64,000 bases of DNA. Source: Apteryx mantelli (lineage: Eukaryota; Chordata; Aves; Apterygiformes; Apterygidae). This document shows, piece after piece, positions 48,401 through 59,221 of this stretch; within the stretch, counting starts at the first letter, position 1; every line of letters begins with the position of its first letter. The position numbers and the translations under genes were made by a program. Where the stretch lies: NCBI RefSeq assembly GCF_036417845.1, contig NC_089994.1, positions 15,890,001 through 15,954,000 on the forward strand, given 5' to 3'. The notes below the pieces were generated by a model, which was given only the letters and a program-made list of their open reading frames with translations, searched no databases and was not told the origin of the DNA.

Positions 48401-51400
48401 TTCGATTTTGTGCTCTTCCTTGTGTTCTAAGGGATAAGAAAAATAGGGAATATGCATATTTCAGGCTATTTCTGAAATTACACCTCTATCCTTGAGATAT
48501 CCGCAAGAAACTTTCAACTTAGTATGTTGAAAGTTGATCAGTATGAATCAGTGTTTCTTATCAGTATTCTTCATTCCAAGCCAAAAACTACATCCCCTTT
48601 TCCTCAACATGCTATTTCCATTATTCCAGCACTAATCCTTTAACCACGAGAAAGAGATGCCATTGGAAACCCACTGAAGGTTACATTTCGAGCCTGATGC
48701 CCTGTGTGCTTTGCCAGAAGGCCCTCTAAAAGTTAGATCATGAAAGCTGCTTGACAGGGAATTCAGTAATGTTAGGTTATGTTACTCTAATCATATGAGA
48801 AAAAGCATCAGTTCAGCCAGGAAGCCACCAGCTGTAATTAATCCAATATCCTGTTTCTGACAAGACACATTCCGATTTGTCCACAGAAAGATAGGCCTTA
48901 ATGCCTCATTAATTTCCTTTTCTATAGAGAATCAAGCAAGTATTTCATTTGAGGTAAAACACACTAACCTTGCTTACAAGAAAAAACAAAAACTCCTCTG
49001 CAAGGTAGATATAGATACTTTGGGTGCTATTTTGTATTTTCATACATACTATTCTTGAAAAAATAAAAAGTCTTCTTCAAAAAAAAATCTGTTTCCTCCA
49101 TCATCACCCTTTGTTTAAAAAAGACAACAAAACAAGGTTAACATTAAGTACAGGTCTGACTGTAGCCCCTGAGGGCAAACCGCAGATCAAGGCCTCCTGA
49201 TACAAGAGAGCACAAAGCAGAAAGACTTTTATAGTTACAGAATTCACTTACTTTCTCCTTGGTCCACGTTTTGCTTTAACCATCTTTTTCTGAGCTGGCT
49301 TTGCATTGGCCTCATCAGCACATTCTGAAGGCAGAGGCGTATTTTGAGTTTCTGCAGTTTCTTGTCTTTGATCAGAAGAGGGGACTGAAGAATTGCATCC
49401 ACTTTCTTTATCTTTCTGGTCTTCTGGTTTCATAGCACCTTCAATTATATTGCCACCTTTCTTTTTTTCTGGTGACAGGAAAATAAAGTAAGGCTCTGAA
49501 CTTACGATCATCTATATCAGAGTGCTTTAAATGAATTCCAGTAGTTTCTAGTCCAAGTTTCTAGTTCTGTCAAACAGGAGAAAGAGGAAGGGAATGATGC
49601 AATTTCTCTCTGCTAGAACCCAAATAGGCTGTTATCGGACTTTTGACTAGCTATTTCTACAATACACCAAGTACAAAGAAAGGAACGAGCAAAGAAAGGG
49701 AAAGAGTACAGAGCACAAGTATTTCGTCACATTAGGTTTGCTACTAAAGTTTTCCAAATCTGAACATGGACCACTTTCAGTACAGTGTTTGAGATAACCA
49801 CACAGTCTGCCACTAAGTGCGCTTGGCATACTAAATTATCAAGTTGCCATAAATGAATCGACATTCTGCACTGAAGGAGACTGCAAGTCTGTTTGGATCC
49901 TGCATTGCTATGGTCAGTAGCTGCAGATGTTCTTGCAAGCAGCCCATATCACACAGAGAAAAATTCACAGGAGCAAAGGGGCAGACACTAACAAGAAACA
50001 GAAAATCTACCCCATGCATATCACATTTTCTTGGTTAGGTGCATCCTACCTTGACCTGACCACATCCTCCTTCTCAGCTGACAGATTTAGAGGCAGATGA
50101 GCATGGATTAAAGCTAAATAAAATTTCTATTTAAAACAAGTTATCAGGTTTAAGTCCCATGTCCTGAGACAGATGCTTGAGTCTCACTGAGGGAATGAAG
50201 CACAGCTGCAAGGCCACAGCTGCACTGTGTAACTGCCTAAAGTCATCTTCACTTTCTTGTCAAAATGGGGGGAGCAAAAGCCCCCAAATTCCCAGAAAAT
50301 CTGGCACTCCCAGTGCTGAGGAGGAATTAAAATATCTGCATGCTAAAAGTGTTTGCATCAAAATGACAGAATTACCAAGGTTATTAACAGCACAAACAGC
50401 AAATCACAAACCAGCAAAAACACAAACCAGCAATTCCTCCATCAATTTATGGAACATTCCCATTTCTAGTCACTACAACAAAGCACCTGCGAAGCCTGGC
50501 AGTCAGCATCCACGGTCCATGCTCCTTCTCCTCTTTCTTTATTTCATCCTGAAAATCTAAGAATTGCTTCTCCTTCTACATCTACCTCTGCTTCATATCT
50601 TTTTTGATTTGGCATTTCCTTAAAATAAATTAGTATAAAGTAGTCAAATTATAAAATAAACTAGCTTTAACCAAAAGAGCAGGCAAAAGACTAGCTAAAC
50701 TGCCAAATACTGACGTGAAGTGGAATAGTAATGGAATTCCAGGTAGCTTAAGGCATATTGAGTATGCAAGTGTTAACATTTTATATCCAGAGAGACAGGA
50801 CAAACATAACCAGACAAAAAACAGGGAAAATTGCCTGGTAAACCTGTGACATGAATTTGAAGAGGATGAAGACACCCTCATCTAAGTGGAGTCCCAATCT
50901 GCCGATAGAGTCGTGGGACTGGGAAAGCAAGTGGTCGAGGGGAGCTCTCGGGCCTCTTTGGCTGCCTTCTCAAGTTTTCAAACTGGAAGAACAAAGCACG
51001 TTTCATGAGGCAAGCAAACAGTGCAGAGATCAATCTTACCATCTCCTTTTCTGTAGGTTTCGTTTAGTGTTTTGCCCTGACATTTCACCTCGTGATACAT
51101 GACAGAGTTCTCCTCTTGAAGTGGGGGGCGAGCACCAGAAGCTTTGTTGGGATTCAGGTAGCTGTAGATTTTGGATTGACCGATAAACACATTCTCCTAA
51201 AACAGACCCAGAGAAGAATCAGTACATCGCAGAGATGCCAGGAACCTCAAGCTGGTATCCACAACGTGCTTCAAAGGCCAGGGGTTACAGCTAACTGTTC
51301 CAATGCAAAATGTTGTGCTTTAATGCATCATCCTTGCTACTGTTGCTATTTCTGCTAAATGAAAACATAACTGTGGTAACCACTCAAAGGGAACTTACTA

Positions 51401-53822
51401 ATGCAAGCTCTCAGTCCAAGAGCATTTTCATATGAAATGTGGCAGAATGGGATAACCATAATTAACTCCAGCTTTCATCCTGTGCTTCAGAACATGAACT
51501 CTGGTACTAAAAAATAAAAATCCCAAGCTTCTAAGGAAGAATGAGGCTGCAAAGAGCGCACGCAAAAAAATACAAATAATGCAGCAAAATTGCCCAAGCC
51601 CAAAACATACCTCTCATAGTCTAAGAGGTATGAGCTTACCCAAATACATTCGTGAGATGTCAAATGTTACCACGATTAATTATATGCTTTACTGGGCAAC
51701 GTACAAGCCAGGAGTTAGTTGTGCACAGTCTACTTTGAGTGACACTTCATTTTGGCAACACAAATAAGGGACGCCTAGGAGATAAACAATGCTATCTTTT
51801 TACCCATTATACCTCCCAAATAAAAATGGAAAAGCTGTGGCCAAAAAAACACAGTACGGTCCAGACAAAAGACAGACTCAGCCAGAAAAACAGCAAAACC
51901 CTCTGGCATGGTCAAATAACCACAGAGACCCGGGCTTGCGTGCTGGCTCAGGCTGCGAGAACATCAGCAGTGAGCAGCATCGGATTTAGCAAGGCTTAGT
52001 GGGGTTGTGCCACCTTTGCTTTCGCTGTCCTCTGCCATCTCTCAGAGCCTGGCTGCACAGCGTATGCAGGGCACAGAGATTTCAACAGGTCAGTCTCAGT
52101 GTCTGGACAAACGGATGCGGCTTGGTCAGAAAGAGTTTGTCTTGGCTACATTTCGATTCGGCTAAAAGCAGTTTTCAGACATTACAACCCAGTTAAAACA
52201 ACAAAAAACATGCAAAACCTTTTTTTAAAGGAGCACAAAGGTTGCTATAGGTTAAGAAAAACAGCAAATCAAATATAGTGACTTGACTAATATAGCCCAG
52301 CCTATATAGTCACACAAACACTAAGAGAGTAAACAAAGCACACAATAGAATACATAGCATAATTTTAATAATTAACATAAGCACGAGAGCAATAAACTTG
52401 ATGTTACATAATTCACACACAAAATAAGACCAGTTAAAGGCTCAAATCTTAGTCTAGTAAAGATTAAAGTAAAACACCCTGAGAAGCAGCTAGTCGGTTT
52501 GACCCTTCCTCCCCGCCCCCCCCGCCAAAATATTTGACAGGCCTGCCAAAGGCAATACTTGATTATTTAAAAATTAAAAAAAAAGGGGGGGGCGGTAAGA
52601 ATCAAGTACTAGGAAAACACTCTGTTTTAACAAATGCAAGCAGTTAACTCTGCACTGCAAAGTTCTCGGGATTTAGCAAGCAGTTTAAATATGGGAATTT
52701 CCGGGGGAGGGGGCTGGGGGGGGGCAGGAACAGTCAACTGCAGCAGTACACCTGTCAGCAAAGCTTTTTGGCTTTTTAGGCCCCCTATTCCCAGGCAACT
52801 AACGGCTATTTCTTCAGCGCGGCTCCCTGCCCCCTCCGCCGCGCAGCTGGCACCGCCGGGACGCGGCTGCCGCGCCTTTGTCTGTGCCAGGCTGGAGACC
52901 CCGCGGAGCGCGGCTCCTCTTCGCGCAGCAGCCCCCCCGCGCAGGGCTGCCGGGAGGCCCCGCGCTTTGGTGCCGTATCCGCAGTTATCTGCGGGGCAGT
53001 TCAAGTTGCACGGCGACCCTCGCGCCGCGGCCAGCCGCCTCCAGCAGCGCTGCGCGGGCAGCCGAGGCGACGCGGAAGCGCTGCCGAGGCCGGAGGGCGC
53101 AGCGGCCGCACGCGCGGGGCCTGGCTGCGCGCTGGCAGCGGAGCAGCGCACGCAACGAGCCCAACTCCTCCTAAAGTCCACCCGCTTCTCCGTTATTTCG
53201 GGCACCGCAGCCGGCAGGCAGGAGCCCAGGGGAGCCGGGCTGCCCGGCGCAGCACGCGCGCCGCTTCGCTCCAATGGCGGGAGGAAGCGGAGGGGACAGC
53301 GGGCACCGGGGAGCCGCCCGCCCGCCCGCCGCGGCCCGGGCAGTGCTTACCCCGCCGGCCCGGGGGCGGCCCGGGCCCTTCCTCTCGGCGCTCTCGGGGC
53401 TCGCCTCCTCCGCGCCGCCCGCCCCGGCCTTGGGCATGTTCTTCCCTAGGAGCAAGGAGGGAACGGCGGCGCCTGAGCCATGTCCAGCGCGGCCGCCCGC
53501 GGTCATCGCCCGGCCGCCGCGGCCTGCGCCATGTTTAAAGGGCTCGATGCGGCAGGGCGAGCCGCCGCGGCCCAGCCCCTTCCCGGCGAGCTGCGCACAC
53601 CGCGCGGGGGAGGAGTCCCGCCGGCCCCGGCGCCCGGCGCCTCCCGGGAGGAGCCTCCGCGCCGCCGGAGAGCCCCGCGCGGCCCGGCCCCCATGCGCGC
53701 CCCCGCCCTTCCCCGCACGCCGAGCGCCGCGGCCCCGCCGCTGCCCCCCGAGCCGCGTTGCCCCCGGGCCCGCTCCGCTCCAGCCTGCCGCCGCCGCCGC
53801 CTCCCCGCGCACCTTTAGCCAT
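45212..53822 (-). CDS. KMT5A: KMT5A (SETD8/PR-Set7), histone H4K20 monomethyltransferase
   Basis: SET-domain enzyme that transfers one methyl group from S-adenosylmethionine to H4 Lys20. It is nuclear and cell-cycle regulated. Eight coding exons on the minus strand: 53822-53813, 53445-53351, 51196-51040, 49468-49252, 48426-48342, 47994-47935, 46801-46611 and 45422-45212. They total 1026 nt, giving 341 residues (human short isoform 352). The N terminus MAKGKNMPKAG parallels human MARGRKMSKPR. Residues 167-174 (NRKVTDYY) followed by PVRR form a PCNA-linked PIP degron. The SET domain covers about 205-341: GKGRGVIA, Arg284, NHS at 287-289, Tyr323 and Tyr325 in LLYDYGD, and C-terminal PWLKH. All numbers sit 11 below the human ones. 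The middle (89-159) is low-complexity and divergent. Identity is very secure. Confidence 0.97.
45423..46610 (-). other. KMT5A intron 7
   Basis: 1.2 kb between the two SET-domain exons, with nothing recognised. Confidence 0.8.
46611..46801 (-). CDS. KMT5A: KMT5A coding exon 7 (first half of SET domain)
   Basis: The acceptor is ctcaacag before ATTGATTAC. It encodes IDYIDGKGRGVIATKHF through YFQYLSKTY plus two bases of Cys272. The donor is CTG|gtaagc. Confidence 0.96.
46802..47934 (-). other. KMT5A intron 6
   Basis: 1.1 kb of AT-rich intron with nothing recognised. Confidence 0.8.
47935..47994 (-). CDS. KMT5A: KMT5A coding exon 6
   Basis: The acceptor is tctgcag before ACTGAGGAG. 20 codons encode TEERKKIDELITSGKEEGMK. 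The donor is AAG|gtaact. Confidence 0.94.
47995..48341 (-). other. KMT5A intron 5
   Basis: About 350 bases, with nothing recognised. Confidence 0.8.
48342..48426 (-). CDS. KMT5A: KMT5A coding exon 5 (PIP degron)
   Basis: The acceptor is tcccttag before AACACAAGG. It encodes TQGRAQNRKVTDYYPVRR and SSRKSKSELQ, with donor CAG|gtagtg. Confidence 0.94.
48427..49251 (-). other. KMT5A intron 4
   Basis: About 0.8 kb of AT-rich intron, with nothing recognised. Confidence 0.8.
49252..49468 (-). CDS. KMT5A: KMT5A coding exon 4 (variable linker)
   Basis: The acceptor is tcaccag before an A-rich start. It encodes a Lys/Glu/Gln-rich, poorly conserved linker ending KAKRGPRR plus two bases. The donor is AA|gtaagt. 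The phases fit on both sides. Confidence 0.9.
49469..51039 (-). other. KMT5A intron 3
   Basis: 1.6 kb. Open frames at 50177-50560 and elsewhere look random, and no repeat was recognised. Confidence 0.75.
51040..51196 (-). CDS. KMT5A: KMT5A coding exon 3
   Basis: The acceptor is tgttttag before GAGAATGTG. It encodes ENVFIGQSKIYSYLNPNK through ETYRKGD plus one base. The donor is GATG|gtaaga. Confidence 0.95.
51197..53350 (-). other. KMT5A intron 2
   Basis: 2.2 kb, AT-rich up to about 52750 and then GC-rich as it enters the promoter CpG island. It holds C and G runs at about 52513-52525 and 52585-52593. No coding exon is recognised. Confidence 0.75.
53351..53445 (-). CDS. KMT5A: KMT5A coding exon 2
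   Basis: The acceptor is tgctcctag before GGAAGAACATG. It encodes GKNMPKAGAGG through RKGPGRPRAGG, with donor GGG|gtaagc. Confidence 0.88.
53446..53812 (-). other. KMT5A intron 1 (short, GC-rich)
   Basis: 367 bases, very GC-rich, between the 10-base coding exon 1 and exon 2. An ATG inside it (about 53505) is in frame with exon 2 across the unspliced boundary. Confidence 0.75.
53813..53822 (-). CDS. KMT5A: KMT5A coding exon 1 (10 coding bases)
   Basis: ATGGCTAAAG|gtgcgc encodes MAK plus the first base of Gly. The ATG has A at -3 and G at +4. Joining to the next exon rebuilds the orthologous N terminus. The 5' UTR part of the exon lies above 53822. Confidence 0.85.
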
Positions 53823-54299
53823 GATCGCGGCGGCGCGGCCCGGCGCGAAGGAGCCCCCGCGGCTGGGAGCCCCCCTGGACGCCTTCCCCGAGGAGCTCCC
53901 CCGCTGTAACCAACTGCTCCGCGGAGAGGCACGGCGCTCCCCGCCGCCACCTGATTGGTTTAACGTGGTGCCGATAACACCTTCCGCGCCCCTGATTGGC
54001 GCGCGGGCGGACACCCCGCCCTCCTCCTGACACACGGAGACCGTCGCGGCTCCCGGGAACTGTGTTTAAATGTGCGTTCCCTGGCCGCTGATTGGCCCGT
54101 GCGAAGGGCAACGGGCGCTCTGATTGGTGGCCCGGGAAGGAACGCCCTTCCCCAGCAGGCCTCGCCACGTGGGTAGGACTCCGCGCGCTCTCCCGCGGGA
54201 GCGCGGCAGCGGACGCCCGGGAAGGAGCAGCATGTACCCGGCTCCCTTCCAAGCAGGCAGTGAGTCGACATCGCCCAATTATGTCCCTTCTATGCCTCC

Positions 54300-57200
54300 T
54301 CCCTTCTGAATTTCTTTACAGAGCACATAAATCTGCTTCTCTCTGTCTTCCCTCTGCATAGGGAAATAATAATCTCAGTCCATCTCGGACGGTTGCTACA
54401 TGAGTTACCTTACAGCACGGACGTAGCAGAACTCTTAGTTCTAGCGAGACTGTAAAACTATGCTATGCGAAATTATTAGTGTTTTATCCAATGTCTAGCT
54501 TAAGTCTCCCCTGGCTGAAACTGAAGTCCATTACTTCCATCCTCCTCAAAGTCCTCCTGAACAGATAATATAGGTTCCACGGGGACACCGAGATGCCCAA
54601 AGTGACTACCCAAACACCTAGAGCCAGGTCAGGTCTGTCAGCCCTCATAGCACTGAGCCAAATCCTGCAGGACTTCTGGGTGGTCTCTGTCCCCCAGTCC
54701 CTAACATCCTCAGTGCCCAGATGCAGCTGAACCTCAGAGCAAGACAGACGCCTTCTCATAGTAATGTGCCTGAGTGTTCAGCTGGACTCAAGCTGGATCT
54801 TCGCAGAGCCAGCTGCACTTGTAATGTGCTTGCTCAAAACCTTTCATGTGTAACCCCCTATTCTATAACAAGGGAAGCCAAAACATGACAAAAAACACAA
54901 AGCTCTTCCTGTCACCAGAAATGCTTGGAACAGCCTCAGCATCAATGCCATGTCCAGAGATCACAAAAGATCTAGTACGTACACTTCAAAATCAGGCAAG
55001 TACTATTACAAAGATGAAAGAAACAGTGAGTCAAGATGGCACACACATCAATGGGATACTTGTTAGTTGAGTTCATTGTGAAAATTAGGAAATTATCATA
55101 ATCACCTCTTTGGTGATCCATATTAAGTAAAACTTATATTGGGCCACAACATATAATTAGTCTTTGTTATTACCTGTGCTAGCACATTTAAGGCTTATCT
55201 AACAATAGCTACCTGTGTACACTCTAAGGCTGTGGTTTCATAAGTAAGTTAACTGACCTAACGTGCTATCACCAGTAGGGACAGTTTCTTGATTGAGGCT
55301 TATCTGGAGCCAGAAGCTGCTGGTTGTCTCTTGGGCATTCATACAGCTGCATGATCAGGCAGTTCAGGGAGCTGACAACTGAAAGCTACTCCCTTCCTTA
55401 AGAACAACCACAACAGAAAAAAACACAGTCAACTTCAAGACTAAGAAAAATGCCCATAAAGGACGGCCTTATGCTACGTTGACTGCCCCTCTGGCAGTTA
55501 GGAAGCATGCCAAGCTGCACAGCCACTGAATGCAATGTACCTATAGAGGAGATCCGGGAAGGCAGCATGGTGATTTAAATTTACCCTCTTCTCATTTTGC
55601 AATAGCTTTTTGTGCAAACGGGTTCCTTGAGAAAAGACAAAGAAAAACCCCCAACCTCTACCTCTTCACCATAATTTCTTATGTCTGTCTTCACTAACAA
55701 GGCATGTGCTTTTTACAGAAAGACAACCAAAATGCATTAGGTATCCACCAGGGTTTACAGCAAAACACAAGGATGCAGCCGGCTGACATCAGCTGGGCAT
55801 TATGTTGATGAACTTTTCTGTTAAGGCAGGTATATCAAGCTCTGCAGAACAACACTGGAGCTCATGGCACACAACTAGTCTGGTCTTGCTACCCAGCCCA
55901 AATTCATACTGTTCTTTTGACATAGCTAGGATGTCACAAAATGCACACTAGAAAAAATTCTTTGTGAATGATTATTTTCTCCCTGAAGTAATTGAGGATG
56001 ACTCTTCTAATGTCCTGGGAACGCTCTGGGAATACCTTCACTGTGGTTTTGCTCAGCTCTTTTGCTTGGAGAAAGAGAGAGAAAGAAAGAGAGTGTGTGT
56101 GTGTGTGTGTGTGTGTGTTTGAGTGTGTAAAAAAAACAAAGCAACTGTAGCTGTGCAGGCAGCCACTAGAGGGCAAAGCAAACTAAATAATTCTCATCAC
56201 TAAAGCAACAAAGAAAACAATGTCATCTTTAACTAGCCTCAGCTACCAGCACACTGCAATCACACCATGAATTAACAAAACATGCGGGCTTTTTTTTCCC
56301 CCCCACAAGCTCTCTTCGGGGAGCTGTGCCCGAAAAGTCAGTACTGAGGAGAAGTTAAACTGTTATCACATATGAGCCTTCAGTCCAAGAGAGGATGCGT
56401 CTGTCGGCAACTGCCAGTCGCCATGACTCAGGCGGGATACACAGCACGTGGGAAAGCTGTTGGCCTACCCGTATACTCCAGAGGGAGCAGCATGACTCTT
56501 ACTAGCACTAGCTATAAAACCCAGTGACCTAAATATTATCTCCCGTAGTACTGTAAAATTAGCTCCTCAGAGCACTATACTTGAATGTTGAAGTTTGAAA
56601 TTGGTTTGTGGGGGAAGGGAAGAAAATATAATGAACAAGGGACTGGATTTGCTCAGGAAAGGAAATCTTCAGAGTTAATGTCTTTAGTTCTAAACTAACT
56701 CTTCACCCAGTTAAAAAAAATTCTGATTTTTAAAGACTAGTTGCATTTGAATTCAAAAGTTCAATTTCTTTCAAATATACCAACAAGGCATGCTTGTTAA
56801 ATATTTCCAACTGAGAGCACTAGTTCTTGCTGTCATTCTGACTTATACAGCACCTGTCATATTTTCAGTGAAATAACATCACAAAATTTATAAATATATT
56901 CCCTTAAAAGATGAAATGCTGACAATCCATTTGCTTCAGCCACTATAACTCTCCATTAGAAAGCAAGTAAAAATGATGCCTCAAGGGTAACTTTTGAGTG
57001 TAACATTAAGCAACATTATTTTATAAAGTTATATAGTAATATAATAGTAATATAATAACTAGGTTTACTAGATTATAATATACAAATATGATTACAATCA
57101 GAATGATAGCTACAAATGGTAAAAAGAGCATCTCTAACCAAATACTGCATTTAGTGAGATACTTAAGTTACATGCAAAATCCCAGTAAAACACTGCTCTG

Positions 57201-57950
57201 TGAATAATTCTGCATTTATTAATTTTATGTAAGTAGGAAGTATCATTGCCATCGATGGGACTACTCACCTCTCCCAGTCGAGGATGACCATAACCTCTGC
57301 TTGTAGGCCTGACAGGTAACTTATCAACTCAAGACATTAGAAATATCATTTTCTTGCAATGATTGTATGTATCTACATAGACGCATTTAATGTCAGATAC
57401 TTTGCACATGAACTGTACTTCACTGTGCCTTTATCTGAAGTACTTAGAAATCAATAGTCAGATAGTAGCTGCCATTTAAACTGTTCTCATCTCTGGCCAG
57501 ACTTCTGTTATCTTCTTTTTCTCCATTTAATGTCTGAAGCATCACTGATGAATCTGATATTACCTAAATCAATCTAATTAACATCGCTCCATCTTTAAAT
57601 AGGTTAGTCTATATTTGACTGATTCTTTATGGGTTATTTTAATCCTTGTTAAATTTGTATATTGAAAAAAAACAAATGAGTGCCACTGAGCATTTTATAT
57701 GTATTTCATATGACTGTCCACACATTGTTATTTGTTATGGCTGCTTCAATCATACATTAAAGTTTTTTAAAGACTTATTGTCATATTCTTACACAATCAG
57801 GAAAATGTTTTACTGTAAGACTATTTTACCAAAAATCTGTGAGTCTAAGGGCCTAAAGTATCAAGATCCCTGCACGTGTAAGACTAGCGTAAGTAGTCAT
57901 CAGATTTTCAAGCTCATTTAGTTCGTTGGAGCAGAACATTTCATATAAGC
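54300..57950. other. Intergenic spacer between KMT5A and the SBNO1 island
   Basis: 3.6 kb with no recognised gene. It contains a GA-then-GT compound microsatellite at about 56071-56118 and a very AT-rich stretch at about 57000-57110. Confidence 0.65.
56092..56118. repeat. (GT)n microsatellite beside a GA-rich tract
   Basis: About 13 GT units directly follow GAGAGAGAAAGAAAGAGA at about 56073-56090. Confidence 0.9.
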
Positions 57951-58610
57951 AGCTTGTGAAATATTTTCAAGGGAAAACTGATGTGCCAGCGCATCTCCAA
58001 GGGTGAGGCACTCCCAGGCTGGGCAGCAGGGATCGCCCTCGGCACAGCTCCAGTGTGTCGTTTCTTTCTCCTCGGAGAGTCCAGGAAAGCTCCTGTGAGA
58101 GAAACACCGACGAGAGCCGTGGGACTGAGGGTAGGAGCGGCCCGGCGCTCAGAGCCTCCCGTTGGCGGGTAAGGCACGACAAGGGCCGCCTGAATGGGCT
58201 TTCACAGGGACGTGCTCGGGGCCCAGCTCCGCAGGAACGCGGGCACCGGCGCCAGCCGTGGCGGGACGGGACCGACGGAGCCGCCTGAAAGGAGACACGT
58301 TCACCACCGGGAGCACAGGCGGGGGAAGGCGGAAACAACATCATTTCTCCTCAGGCCAGCGGCCCAGCAGGCCGCCCGCGCCCGAGGCCACCGGCTCAGC
58401 TCCCAACGGCCGCCGACGCCGCGCGCCGCTTCGCCCTGACACAGCGCCCGCGGCGCGCATGCGCGAGGTCCCCCTCCCCCGCAGAAAACACGCATGCCCA
58501 CGAGCGCGGCCGCTGTGCGCCTGCGCGCCGCCCACACGGCGCGTCACCGCCGCGGCGCCCCCGCCTCAGGCCCCCTCTTTTTCCCCCATGATGCCTCGCA
58601 AGTAGCCAAG

Positions 58611-58620
58611 TCTCGCGAGA
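58611..58620. promoter_or_regulatory. TCTCGCGAGA palindromic promoter element
   Basis: A perfect 10-base palindrome known as a CpG-island promoter element bound by BANP (earlier linked to ZBTB33). It sits about 25 bases from a YY1-type GCCGCCATCTT motif. Confidence 0.75.
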
Positions 58621-58669
58621 GCGCCGCATTGCGTCCTCGCGACAGCCGCCATCTTGGAGGAGCCGGGAT

Positions 58670-59140
58670 CACGTGACCGCTTGCAGCGGTTCGCCTCCGT
58701 CTTCCCCTCCCCCACCCACCGGGAACCGGGCTCAGATCGACGTGCTCGACTCCGGCCGCCGCCCTGGGGCAGGCCCGGCGCGCGGGGACGGCGCGGCGCG
58801 AGGACGCTGGAGCGGCCCTCCGGGTTCTTGCGGAGCTCCCTTCCTTTCCCCTGTTGCTCGGGGGGGAGGGAGGCAGCGGAGCGGCAGGTCACGTGATGGA
58901 GGAGCGCGGCGGGGCGAGCGCCCGGGAGCCCGCGGCGGCGGGGGGGAGGGGCGCGAGAGCGGCGGCGGCAGCCGGTCACGTGATTCGAGAGGCGCGCGCG
59001 CGCGCGCGCGGGGGGGGAGAGGGAGGGAGCTGGGTCACGTGGCGCGGAGCGCGCGCCAGCGGCGGGCGGTGGCTGGCGTCACGTGGGGGTGGCGCGCGGC
59101 GTCGGGCGGGGGGAGGCGCGGCGGCGGCCGCGGTCACGTG
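58670..59140. promoter_or_regulatory. Array of six CACGTG E-boxes
   Basis: CACGTG at 58670-58675, 58890-58895, 58977-58982, 59036-59041, 59080-59085 and 59135-59140. All are preceded by T (TCACGTG), and five of the six by GT. A further one is at 60095-60100. Confidence 0.9.
58992..59010. repeat. (GC)9 alternating tract followed by a G run
   Basis: 19 bases of strictly alternating G and C are followed by a run of eight or so Gs. It lies between the third and fourth E-boxes. Confidence 0.95.
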
Positions 59141-59179
59141 GTGCAGCGCGGCGGCCGGCCCCAGCCCCCCCTCCCCTCC

Positions 59180-59221
59180 CCCCTCCCCTGTGAGAGGGGA
59201 GGGAGGGCAAAGATGGCGGCG
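59180..59221 (+). other. SBNO1: Candidate SBNO1 first exon 3' edge
   Basis: AAGATGGCGGCG|gtgagt at 59210-59227 has a strong donor and a YY1-type ATGGCGGC. A second possible donor (GAGAGA|gtgagt) lies at about 59298. The exon start is unknown, and the exon is expected to be 5' UTR. Confidence 0.4.

Larger units (their letters stand above)
52780..54260. promoter_or_regulatory. KMT5A: KMT5A CpG-island promoter
   Basis: A large CpG island spans KMT5A exons 1-2 and about 400 bases upstream. Four ATTGG motifs, which read CCAAT toward KMT5A, are at 53954-53958, 53995-53999, 54091-54095 and 54123-54127. An E-box CACGTG is at 54166-54171, and a perfect palindrome CTCCCGCGGGAG resembling an E2F site is near 54189-54200. 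The pattern suits a cell-cycle promoter. Confidence 0.75.
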
